From Kiritimatiellia bacterium (lineage in GTDB: Bacteria > Verrucomicrobiota > Kiritimatiellia > B70-G9), in NCBI GenBank assembly GCA_012961745.1, contig DTYT01000319.1:1-6866 (forward strand): a DNA stretch of 6,866 nucleotides, in the 5' to 3' direction. This document shows, piece by piece, positions 1 to 6,740 of this stretch (its first letter is position 1; every line of letters starts with the position of its first letter). The notes below the pieces were generated by a model. That model was not told the DNA's origin and made no database searches. It was given only the letters and a program-made list of their open reading frames with translations. The position numbers and the translations under genes are program-made.

Positions 1-1443
1 GCACTTATCGTGCGCAGCGAGCCGGTGACGGTCGAAGTGATAGACGCGCTGTCCCAGCTGAAGGTGGTGGTGAGAGCCGGCGCGGGATACAACACCATCG
101 ACACGGCCCACGCCCGGCGGCGCGGCGTGGACGTGATGAACACTCCCGGAGCCAACGCCAACGCGGTGGCCGAGCTGGTAATCGCCATGATACTGGCCGA
201 CGCGCGTCATATCGTTGCCGCGGATCCCTCGGTGCGTTGCGGCAAATGGGAGAAGAAGAAGTTCATGGGCCGGGAGCTGGCGGGGAAGACCGTGGGCGTG
301 GTGGGACTGGGTTACATCGGCAGGATGCTGGCCCGCCGCCTGGCCGGGTTCGAGTGTCGTCTGCTTGGATATGATCCCAATGTGAGTGCGCAGCGGGCGG
401 CGGAGCTGGGCGTGGAAATGGTGGAATTGGGGCGGCTTTTTCAGCAGAGCGATTACATTTCCTTGCACGTGCCGGAGAACGCCGAGACCCGCGGTATGGT
501 CAACTGGGAGTTGCTGCGGCGGATGAAACCCGGCGCCACTGTGGTCAACGCGGCCCGCGCCGGTATCGTTGTGGAAGAGGATGTGCGCCGGGCGAAACGG
601 GAAATCGGCATCCGTTTCCTGAACGACGTCTATCCGCGCGATGAGGCCGGGTCCAAGAGCGTGGCGGACGTCGCGGACCTGATGCTTCCTCACCTGGGCG
701 CCAGCACCCGGGAGGCCAACCGCAACGCGGCGCGCCGGGCGGCGGAGCAACTGATCGAGTACGATGAAAAGGGCATTGCCACCTACGTGGTGAACCGCGG
801 TGTGCCTCCGGGCCTGGAAGAAGAATATGCCGAGCTGGCCTACATCCTGACCAAGCTTTGCCGGCAGATGGTGGGGAGCACCATCCAGTTGAGGCTGGTG
901 GAGACCAGCTTCTACGGTGATCTCAAGCCATACCGCCGATGGCTCCTGGTTCCGATCGTGGCTGCGCTGAGCGAAGAGTTCGACCGTACGATGGACCCGG
1001 CGGCGGCGCGGCACTTTCTCCGGGAGAAGGGAATCGACTACGAGGACCGGGAGACCGACGAGGCCAAGGGATACCGGAACTCCATCACCGTGGACCTGAC
1101 TGGGAGCGTGGACGCGGCCACGCTGCGCCATGCCAGTGTGCGGGGTACGGTGGCGGAAGGAACCATCATGGTCTCCCGGGTCAACGATTTCCACAAGTTG
1201 TATTTCGAGCCTCGGGGACACACGGTGCTGTTTACCTATCGCGACCGTCCGGGAGTGCTGGGGCAGATTGGCAGCCGCTTGGCCGCCGCGGGGATAAACA
1301 TTGACGACGTACGCAATCCACATGACAGCCGGGGCGAGAATTCCATTGCGATCCTCAAGGTCAACAAGCCTGTGCCGCAGACGGTCGTGGACCAGATCAG
1401 CCGGAAGATCGAGGCTCATCAGGGTTTCTACATAAATCTGTGA
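1..1443 (+). CDS. serA: D-3-phosphoglycerate dehydrogenase, type I with ACT domain (5' partial)
   Basis: This enzyme oxidises 3-phosphoglycerate to 3-phosphohydroxypyruvate with NAD+, the first step of cytosolic serine synthesis. The frame is open from base 1 and the first visible residues (ALIVRS) match the family about 45 residues in, so the true start lies outside the window; the GTG at 10 is not it. Visible residues (480): substrate-domain motif RAGAGYNTID near 27-36; Rossmann motif GLGYIG at 102-107 with the NAD-ribose Asp at 125 (GYDP); catalytic Arg186 in NAARAG; catalytic His231 in LPHLGAST. An intervening (ASB-like) domain spans about 265-400 and an ACT domain about 407-480 (RDRPGVLGQIG), the usual site of serine feedback control. 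The expected full length of ~525 residues fits type I enzymes. Odd point: where the catalytic Glu normally sits (DVFxxEP), this protein has Asp214 followed by Glu215. The family is secure; substrate specificity is less so, because many 2-hydroxyacid dehydrogenases share the core, but the ASB-ACT tail favours SerA. Confidence 0.93.
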   Translation, partial: ALIVRSEPVTVEVIDALSQLKVVVRAGAGYNTIDTAHARRRGVDVMNTPGANANAVAELVIAMILADARHIVAADPSVRCGKWEKKKFMGRELAGKTVGVVGLGYIGRMLARRLAGFECRLLGYDPNVSAQRAAELGVEMVELGRLFQQSDYISLHVPENAETRGMVNWELLRRMKPGATVVNAARAGIVVEEDVRRAKREIGIRFLNDVYPRDEAGSKSVADVADLMLPHLGASTREANRNAARRAAEQLIEYDEKGIATYVVNRGVPPGLEEEYAELAYILTKLCRQMVGSTIQLRLVETSFYGDLKPYRRWLLVPIVAALSEEFDRTMDPAAARHFLREKGIDYEDRETDEAKGYRNSITVDLTGSVDAATLRHASVRGTVAEGTIMVSRVNDFHKLYFEPRGHTVLFTYRDRPGVLGQIGSRLAAAGINIDDVRNPHDSRGENSIAILKVNKPVPQTVVDQISRKIEAHQGFYINL

Positions 1444-1462
1444 ACCCGAGCTCCGGGCCTTT

Positions 1463-1486
1463 GGCATCCGGGCGATGCCCGGTGCC
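1463..1486 (+). terminator. Possible serA hairpin terminator without U-tract
   Basis: GGCA and CCGGGC pair with GCCCGG and TGCC, giving a 10-bp GC-rich stem with one bulged T (1467) and a GAT loop, 20 nt after the serA stop codon. The following bases (GGAGTCGG) contain no T-run, so it is not a canonical intrinsic terminator. It could be a Rho-associated or RNA-stabilising 3' hairpin, or part of a structured leader for the next gene. Confidence 0.35.
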
Positions 1487-1634
1487 GGAGTCGGTGCGGA
1501 CGAGCCCGCTCATGTGCGGGGATGCCCGGGGCGCCGGCGGGCGGTTCCCCAGTTCGCCCTCACGAGGTGAACGCAGGAGGTTTTCCCCGTCGCAGGTCAG
1601 CGCCGTCGACGGTAGGGGAGAATCTGGCAGTTAC

Positions 1635-1663
1635 TTGACCATCGCGCGTGTATTTCATAACGT
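1635..1663 (+). promoter_or_regulatory. Weak sigma70-type promoter candidate for the TPR/Exb operon
   Basis: TTGACC at 1635-1640 matches the -35 consensus at five of six bases. A 17-bp spacer leads to TAACGT at 1658-1663, which is a poor -10 box; CATAAC at 1656-1661 is closer to consensus but leaves only a 15-bp spacer. The region is unusually AT-rich for this window. If used, transcription would start around 1668-1671, almost at the ATG at 1674, giving a nearly leaderless transcript. This is a pattern match only. Confidence 0.25.
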
Positions 1664-1673
1664 AGCAGGTGTG

Positions 1674-4532
1674 ATGAAACTGACGGGAACCAACGCCCTC
1701 CCGAAAGCGCGCAATGTTTCTTTGTCCCCCTGGGGTGTCCTGGTTGTCTCGGCGCTGATGTTCGCGGCGGCGGGGCCGCGCGCACACGGCGATAGGCTCG
1801 TTGATCGTGAAGTTGAATTTGCTTCCGGCCTGATATCGCTTGGTTTTCCGGACATGGCCGAGAAGGTGGTCGCCGAACTGGAACGCAAGCATCCCGGCTT
1901 GAAGGATCGGGTGGCTCTCATTCGCGCGGAGATACTGATTTCGCGCGGCAAGCTGGGAGAGGCCGAGGAGATCCTGGGGACGTTGCCTCCGGACAGTCCC
2001 AAGGCTCAGGCCATCAGTCTGGCCCTGGCGGCGGGGTATTACCGTGCGGGGCGGTTGGAAGAAGCCAAGCGGATTTACCAGGGATTTTTCGAGCATTTCA
2101 GAGGAAAGGTTCCCACCGATCCCGATCTGAAACGCTTCTATCAGGAGTCGGCGTATCGTTTCGGCCAGATGCTGAAGCAGGCCGGCGACTGGGAGGCGGC
2201 TCAGGAGGCCTACTCACGAGTGCTGGCAACGAAGCCGGGCAAGAGTGCGGAACGCAAGCTCATGGTCGAGATGGCGGATTTGTACGTGAAGCTTGCGGAG
2301 AAGGAATCGGACAGCGGAAAGAAGCAGCGCTATCTGAACGAGGCGCGTTCTCTGTGCGAGAAGATCCAGTGGGGCGGGTTGGATCTCTGGTTCGGGCAGT
2401 CGTTGGTCATCATGGCCGACATCAAGCTGGCCCAGGGTGACCGCAAGGGGGCGGAGAGATTCCTGCGCGATAATCTGGATCTGCTGAAGGAGATAGACCA
2501 CTTCCTGAAGGCAAACGGCCTGCCGCTTTCGGAAAGTCCCATGGCGGGAGCGCGTTACCTTCTGGGGACGCTCTACGAAGAGCGGGGCCGGAAAATGCTG
2601 AGCGGAAGGGGCGACCGCGAGAAGGCGATCGAGGTTCTGGCCAAAGCTCTGCGGGAATATTTCAACGTTTTCGCCAAATACGGGGAGAGCGAGTGGGGCA
2701 GCCAGGCGGCGGTCAGAGGCAACGAGCTGAAGAGCTTTCTGGAGTCACTGGGCAGAACGGTGAAGGTGGACTTCGGTGCCTATCGACGCCAGGTTTCCGC
2801 CACGGAGTTTCGGCTGGCCGATGAGCTTTTCGCCGCCGGAAAGCATGACGATGCGATTCGAGAGTATCTGCGGGTTCTGGCCACTTTCCCGGAGAGCGGT
2901 CAGGCGCCGCGGGCCCTGGGAAATCTTGCGCGGGCGTATGCCGTCCAGGGGCGCCATCTGTGGTGCCTGGCGGTTTGCGGTTACCTGGGCGATCGATTCC
3001 CGGAAAAGGAAGATGCCGGTCTGGCGTTGCTGGGGGTGGGCAAATGGTACTTCGACCGGAATATGACCAACCGGTTTCTGAAGGTCTACGACATCTTCCT
3101 CGACCGATTCCCCCAGCATCCGCGCGCCCCGGGCGTGGCCTTCACTCTGGGGGGGGTGCTGAAGAAGGCGGGTCGCCCGGAAGACGCCCGCCGGTACTAT
3201 GACCTGATTCTGCAGCGCTACCAGAAAAGCAAGTATTTCCTCAAGGTGCTGGATATCATGGCCTGGGACGCGTACCGGAGGGGGGACCACAGCAACGCGG
3301 TGGTGTACCTCAGGCGCAAGATGCAGGCCCTCCCCGCGGGGTACGAGAAGGCCCGGACGCGGTTCCAACTGGCCGATGCCCTCCTCAAGATGAAGCGCTA
3401 CCAGGCCGCGCGGAAGGAATTCGAGGGGATCATGCGCTGGCTGATACCCAAGGACAGTGTTTTCAATGCCTCGACGGTTGACGCCGAAAGGAATCGCGGG
3501 ATTCTCGAAAAGGCGGTGTTTTTCCGGGGGTACTGTCTGGCGCTGATCGCGCGCAGCGATCAATCCCGAGCCGCGGAAGCTCGTTTGGGGGCTGAGCAAA
3601 CCCTGCAGCGCTTTCTGGTTTCGTTCCCGCGGTCGAAGCTGGCGCCGCTGGCGATGAGCGTGCTGGGCGAAGTACAGCTGGGGATGGGCAAGTATGACCA
3701 GGCCACCAAGACCTTCGATACTCTGGCCGAGCGCTACCCGGACTCGCCGGAGGGGCAGCGTGCCTTGTTCGAGCTGATCCGGGCGGCAATGGAAGTGGGC
3801 AAGTATCAGGTCGCCCGCGACGCCTTGGCGGGGATGGTGAAGAATGCTTCCAAGTACAAACCGGAGGACTTCGCCCGTGTCGGCCAATTGATGCTGGATT
3901 CGGGTCTCTACAAGGAAGCGGTGGAGGCGTTCCGCCGCGCCTTCACCGGCAAGGAGCGGGCGGTGCTGGAGCGCAGCCTTTTCGGTCTGGCGCGGGCATA
4001 CTTCGAGTTGGGCGACTACTCGAAAGCCGCTGAATTCGCCCGTGACCTCCTGGAAAACTACCCACGCAGTGCGTTGTTCTATGACGCCAAGTTCATCTTG
4101 GGGCAGGCGTACCGGCGGTTGGGCCGCGCGGATGATGCCATCCAGGCGCTTTCCGACGTGTTCCGCTATGCAGACGACGGTGTTCTGATCAATCGCGCCA
4201 ACCTGCTTTACGGGGAAATAAACGAGGAGAAAGGCGATCTCAGGGCGGCGCTGGCCTCGTACCAGCGTATCGCCTTGCTGTCCGATCCCCAGCGCGGGGA
4301 TCTGCGGCCCATGATCGAAGAGGCGTTGTTGCGCAGCATTGGGCTGGGAAACGAGCTGGGATTGTATCAGGAAGTGATCGACACCTGTGATAGGTACTTG
4401 AAGCTCTTCCCGGATGGTGAAAAGATCGATCTTGTTCGGAAGGCCAAGGCGGAGGCCCGCTTGAAGGCCGCCCGGGAGCCGGGAACCGGGACCGGCGAAA
4501 GTGGGGAGCCGGCACTTGGAAACGAAATCTGA
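1674..4532 (+). CDS. Large exported TPR-repeat protein
   Basis: I do not recognise a named family. The protein is about 952 residues from the ATG at 1674. That start is chosen because it places a signal peptide at the N-terminus: basic residues at 2, 11 and 13, a hydrophobic core at about 20-33 (WGVLVVSALMFAAA), and a possible cleavage site after AHG at 39. The ribosome site is poor (AGGT at 1667-1670); GTG at 1671 is an equally placed alternative. The rest is almost wholly helix-turn-helix repeats of TPR type, clear at about residues 58-142, 155-210, 375-555, 562-587, 642-717, 736-830 and 843-870. Several carry the FPxSxxAP or YPxS linker typical of CpoB (YbgF) and BamD-like periplasmic TPR proteins, for example ATFPESGQAPRAL and SFPRSKLAPLAM. 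The tail is low-complexity (Gly/Glu/Thr). It heads the Exb gene run, suggesting a periplasmic scaffold or adaptor for the motor encoded downstream. That role is inferred from position; TPRs only indicate protein-protein contacts. Confidence 0.85.
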   Translation: MKLTGTNALPKARNVSLSPWGVLVVSALMFAAAGPRAHGDRLVDREVEFASGLISLGFPDMAEKVVAELERKHPGLKDRVALIRAEILISRGKLGEAEEILGTLPPDSPKAQAISLALAAGYYRAGRLEEAKRIYQGFFEHFRGKVPTDPDLKRFYQESAYRFGQMLKQAGDWEAAQEAYSRVLATKPGKSAERKLMVEMADLYVKLAEKESDSGKKQRYLNEARSLCEKIQWGGLDLWFGQSLVIMADIKLAQGDRKGAERFLRDNLDLLKEIDHFLKANGLPLSESPMAGARYLLGTLYEERGRKMLSGRGDREKAIEVLAKALREYFNVFAKYGESEWGSQAAVRGNELKSFLESLGRTVKVDFGAYRRQVSATEFRLADELFAAGKHDDAIREYLRVLATFPESGQAPRALGNLARAYAVQGRHLWCLAVCGYLGDRFPEKEDAGLALLGVGKWYFDRNMTNRFLKVYDIFLDRFPQHPRAPGVAFTLGGVLKKAGRPEDARRYYDLILQRYQKSKYFLKVLDIMAWDAYRRGDHSNAVVYLRRKMQALPAGYEKARTRFQLADALLKMKRYQAARKEFEGIMRWLIPKDSVFNASTVDAERNRGILEKAVFFRGYCLALIARSDQSRAAEARLGAEQTLQRFLVSFPRSKLAPLAMSVLGEVQLGMGKYDQATKTFDTLAERYPDSPEGQRALFELIRAAMEVGKYQVARDALAGMVKNASKYKPEDFARVGQLMLDSGLYKEAVEAFRRAFTGKERAVLERSLFGLARAYFELGDYSKAAEFARDLLENYPRSALFYDAKFILGQAYRRLGRADDAIQALSDVFRYADDGVLINRANLLYGEINEEKGDLRAALASYQRIALLSDPQRGDLRPMIEEALLRSIGLGNELGLYQEVIDTCDRYLKLFPDGEKIDLVRKAKAEARLKAAREPGTGTGESGEPALGNEI

Positions 4533-4561
4533 GGGTTGGCAGGCGGGACAGGCGCAGCTAC

Positions 4562-4571
4562 GGGAGAGGAG
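4562..4571 (+). promoter_or_regulatory. Purine-rich ribosome binding site deciding the ATG 4576 start
   Basis: GGGAGAGGAG lies 4 nt before the ATG at 4576. The frame is also open upstream to a GTG at 4501, which would overlap the previous gene by 32 bp, but only the ATG has both this site and an immediate signal peptide. Confidence 0.7.
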
Positions 4572-4575
4572 AACG

Positions 4576-5373
4576 ATGGAAGTGCGGGCATCCAGAAGAA
4601 TGACGCTGGGGATGGTCGCTTTGGCGTTGGCGGCCTGTATGGCGCGGGAGGCTGTTGCGGCGTATGTCATTACCAAGCAGAACAAGCGTATCGAAGGCAC
4701 CGACATCCGCGCCAAGGCCAACGGTGAAATCGTGCTGACGACCCCCCAGGGAACGCGGACTTTCTATCCCGGACAGTATCTCAAGGCGGTGGCGGACAAG
4801 CCGGCCGATTATGATCGGGCGGTGCAACTGGTCAATGCCGGCAAATACGCCGAGGCGGTCGAGATTCTGCAGGGTATCGTGCGGCGGTTCCGCTACCTGG
4901 AGTGGGACCAGCGGGCGCGGGCGCTGCTGGCTAAGGCCTACGCGGCGCGGGGACAGCACGGGAAGGCCGTGGATATTTTCGAAGAAATGTTCCGTATAGA
5001 TTCCTCCCTGGCTGAGAACCGGGAGTTGCAGTGGGCCTATCGCCGTCAGTTGCTGGCGGCCGGGAAATACGCTGAACTGTCGCGGATACTGACAGAAGTG
5101 GTCACCCGGGGCGATCGCCCCGATGCGGCGCGGGCCTACCTCATGCGCGGCGACCTGAAGATGGCGCGCAACCAGGTGGAGTCGGCGGCCCTGGACTACC
5201 TGAGAACCGTGATTCTCTTCAAGGACCAGGAGGATGTGCAGCCGATGGCGCTTTTCAAGGCGGCCGAGGCCCTGGAAAAGCTGCTTGATGCGCGGGCCCG
5301 GCAGCTGTATGAGAAGCTGGTCAAGGAGTATCCCTCCAGTCCCTATGCGGCCAAGGCCAAGCGGAAGATTTGA
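4576..5373 (+). CDS. Exported TPR-like protein with short N-terminal beta-rich segment
   Basis: I do not recognise a named family. The protein has 265 residues. Residues 1-29 are an export signal: Arg at 4, 7 and 8, then a hydrophobic core at 10-20. Two processing routes are possible: a lipobox-like LAAC ending at Cys21, which would make it a lipoprotein, or signal peptidase I cleavage near AVA at 26-28. Residues 30-73 alternate hydrophobic and polar residues with Gly turns (YVITKQNKRIEG, then EIVLTTPQGTRTFYPGQY), as in a small beta-sheet or SH3-like barrel. Residues 78-265 are helical repeats of TPR type, with clear hairpins at 78-104, 112-141, 151-177, 184-212 and 225-252, and a CpoB-like ending (LVKEYPSSPYAAKAKRKI). 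It starts 43 bp after the large TPR gene and ends 66 bp before exbB, consistent with one transcript. It is probably a periplasmic or membrane-anchored partner of the same complex. The function of the beta segment is unknown. Confidence 0.85.
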   Translation: MEVRASRRMTLGMVALALAACMAREAVAAYVITKQNKRIEGTDIRAKANGEIVLTTPQGTRTFYPGQYLKAVADKPADYDRAVQLVNAGKYAEAVEILQGIVRRFRYLEWDQRARALLAKAYAARGQHGKAVDIFEEMFRIDSSLAENRELQWAYRRQLLAAGKYAELSRILTEVVTRGDRPDAARAYLMRGDLKMARNQVESAALDYLRTVILFKDQEDVQPMALFKAAEALEKLLDARARQLYEKLVKEYPSSPYAAKAKRKI

Positions 5374-5425
5374 TCCGGAGAAAGTCCGTACCGGAAAGCG
5401 GTTTTGTGACAGGAGAGGGTGAAGC

Positions 5426-5431
5426 AAGGAG
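5426..5431 (+). promoter_or_regulatory. Strong Shine-Dalgarno deciding the exbB start
   Basis: AAGGAG sits 8 nt before the ATG at 5440, an ideal arrangement. The in-frame GTG at 5419 has only purines pressed directly against it, so the ATG is preferred. The 66-bp gap (5374-5439) shows no clear promoter. Confidence 0.75.
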
Positions 5432-5439
5432 AGGCAACG

Positions 5440-6237
5440 ATGATATGGCGCAAGAGGACAGGCATGGTGCTGGTGGTGGCGGCGGTTTTGACGATCTTGG
5501 CCTGGACGGTGCGGGCTCAGGAGGCCGCGCCCCCGGCGGAAGGCGCTCCCCCCGAAGGCGAGGTGGTTGCCGAAGAGCCGGCCCCGGCTCAGGGAATATC
5601 GTTCATAAGGGTGGTCACCGGAAGCGGATTCCTGGGGGTGGTCCTTTGGCTGGGCCTGCTGGCATGTTCCATTGCGGGAGTAGCCCTCATCGTAGACTCT
5701 CTGATTACAATCCGGGCCAAGAAGATCGTGCCGGAGCCCCTGGTGGAGTCCGTGCGGGAGGCCATGGGGCAAGGTGATGTGGTCAAGGCGTTGAAGCACT
5801 GCGAGGAGGTGCCGGGACCGCTGGCGAATATTCTTTCGGCCGGTTTTTCCAATGTACAGGAGGGGTTTGAGGCCATCCAGGACGCGGTCGGGATCGCGGC
5901 GGACATGGAGAGTGAGAAGCTCCTGCAGCGGGTAACCTACCTGAACGTGGTAGGCAACCTTGCCCCTATGCTGGGGCTGCTGGGCACGGTTCAGGGCATG
6001 ATATTCGCCTTTGCCACTTTGGGTACTCAGCAGGCCGGGGCGGCCCAGCAGGCCATGCTGGCGTTGAACATATCGCAGGCCCTGTTCACCACCGCCGCCG
6101 GACTTTCGATCGCCGTGCCGGCGCTGGGTTTCTTCTACTACTGTCGTAACCGGGCCGCGAAGATCATCCTGGGAATGGAGGCCCTGACCATAGACCTGAT
6201 CAAGTCGCTGCGCAACGTGGAGATCGTGGAAGAATAG
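5440..6237 (+). CDS. exbB: ExbB/TolQ/MotA-family proton channel protein with signal peptide
   Basis: This is the inner-membrane channel subunit that, with ExbD/TolR, turns the proton motive force into mechanical work on envelope proteins. The 265 residues, in order: signal-peptide-like 1-26 (cleavage likely after TVRA); Pro/Ala/Glu linker 28-51; TM1 about 62-90; cytoplasmic domain about 92-165; TM2 about 169-194 containing the family hallmark NLAPMLGLLGTVQGM; TM3 about 211-235 (ISQALFTTAAGLSIAVPAL); cytoplasmic tail ending EIVEE. The channel threonines of E. coli ExbB (T148, T181) align with Thr183 and Thr218. The TM3 glutamate (E176) aligns with Gln213. A cleaved signal leaves the mature N-terminus in the periplasm, which agrees with the known N-out topology of ExbB. 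Two exbD-type genes follow at once, confirming the system. ExbB, TolQ or a dedicated paralogue cannot be told apart here because no TonB, TolA or Pal gene is present. Confidence 0.93.
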   Translation: MIWRKRTGMVLVVAAVLTILAWTVRAQEAAPPAEGAPPEGEVVAEEPAPAQGISFIRVVTGSGFLGVVLWLGLLACSIAGVALIVDSLITIRAKKIVPEPLVESVREAMGQGDVVKALKHCEEVPGPLANILSAGFSNVQEGFEAIQDAVGIAADMESEKLLQRVTYLNVVGNLAPMLGLLGTVQGMIFAFATLGTQQAGAAQQAMLALNISQALFTTAAGLSIAVPALGFFYYCRNRAAKIILGMEALTIDLIKSLRNVEIVEE

Positions 6238-6261
6238 GGGAAAGGATAGAAGAAGACGCCG

Positions 6262-6723
6262 ATGCCCACAACGCGGAAAGGGAAAAGACGGAGAGCGGAT
6301 GCGGAAGGCGGAGGCGCGATCAACATGACCCCCATGATCGATATCGTCTTCCAGATGATCATCTTCTTCATCTGTACCGCCGAGCTGGAGCGCACCGCGC
6401 TGGACGAGACGATCAAGCTGGCGTTGGCACCCCACGGGCCCGCGGTGGAGAAGAAGGACCCGCGGACGATTGTAGTGGACGTCGACGCCCGGGGGCGCAT
6501 CAAGATTGCGCGCGTTCCCCTGTCGGTCTCCACGCTCAAGGCCATCCTGAGGAAGGCGGTCGCGGAGTACGGGCAGGGGACGCCGGTGGTCATCCGGGCC
6601 GACGGTAAGACGCGTCATGAGACTGTGCGGCGCGTGATGGATGCCTGTGCCGCCGCGGGACTCTGGCGGGTAAAATTCGCCGCGATCAAGGAGGCGGCCT
6701 ACCAGTCCCGCTCGGGGCGGTGA
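6262..6723 (+). CDS. exbD: ExbD/TolR-family biopolymer transport protein
   Basis: This is the single-span partner of ExbB; its transmembrane aspartate carries protons and its periplasmic domain contacts the transducer or cell wall. In 153 residues: a basic cytoplasmic N-terminus (RKGKRRR at 5-11); the signature INMTPMIDIVFQM at 20-32 with the essential Asp27 (equivalent to Asp25 of E. coli ExbD and Asp23 of TolR); a TM helix at about 24-41; a linker; and a periplasmic ExbD fold at about 66-145, including TIVVDVDARG and the typical TPVVIRADGKTRHETVRRVM. The start is the only reasonable ATG and lies 24 bp after exbB. Its ribosome site is weak: GAAGAAG lies 6 nt upstream, while the better AAAGGA at 6241-6246 is 15 nt away. 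Tight spacing suggests coupling to exbB translation. Confidence 0.94.
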   Translation: MPTTRKGKRRRADAEGGGAINMTPMIDIVFQMIIFFICTAELERTALDETIKLALAPHGPAVEKKDPRTIVVDVDARGRIKIARVPLSVSTLKAILRKAVAEYGQGTPVVIRADGKTRHETVRRVMDACAAAGLWRVKFAAIKEAAYQSRSGR

Positions 6724-6740
6724 GGAGGGTGGCAGGTACG

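Larger units (their letters stand above)
1444..1673. other. Intergenic leader region, GC-rich with inverted repeats
   Basis: This 230-bp gap separates serA from the TPR/Exb cluster. The frame of the following gene stays open back to a GTG at 1440, but the peptide it would add is Arg/Ser/Gly/Pro-rich with no recognisable domain, and it would place the signal peptide about 80 residues inside the protein. I therefore treat the stretch as non-coding. It contains a strong hairpin at 1463-1486 and weaker inverted repeats: CCCGC at 1505-1509 with GCGGG at 1516-1520, and GCCCG at 1524-1528 with CGGGC at 1538-1542. A short direct repeat, GATGCCCGG, occurs at 1474-1482 and 1521-1529. I do not recognise a known riboswitch. 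It may hold the serA 3' end and the promoter and 5' leader of the downstream operon. Confidence 0.6.

Noticed and set aside
10..12. GTG as the start of serA
   Set aside because: The codons before it (ALI) continue the conserved SerA strand ALIVRS, so translation begins upstream of the window.
1521..1600. Possible riboswitch in the leader (cobalamin, glycine or c-di-GMP type)
   Set aside because: I could not find the conserved core bases of any of these classes, only generic GC-rich hairpins.
1440..1673. N-terminal extension of the large TPR protein from GTG 1440, overlapping the serA stop
   Set aside because: The added peptide is Arg/Ser/Gly/Pro-rich without structure, and would bury the signal peptide about 80 residues inside. 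The ATG at 1674 gives a normal exported protein.
2745..4721. Long open frame of 658 codons on the - strand
   Set aside because: It lies antisense to the clear TPR gene and its translation is rich in Gln, Arg, His and Pro with no domain pattern. Long antisense frames are expected opposite genes with strongly GC-biased third codon positions.
5374..5395. TCCGG/CCGGA inverted repeat after the small TPR gene as a terminator
   Set aside because: The stem is only 5 bp with a 12-nt loop, and no T-run follows closely. The operon most likely continues into exbB.
4576..6237. Small TPR protein and ExbB are both exactly 265 residues (798 bp)
   Set aside because: The two proteins share no sequence or fold features, so the equal length is a coincidence rather than duplication.
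4558..6618. Long open frame of 686 codons on the - strand
   Set aside because: It runs antisense through three genes with unmistakable family motifs or signal peptides, and its own product is His/Arg/Gln-rich low-complexity sequence. It is a composition artefact.
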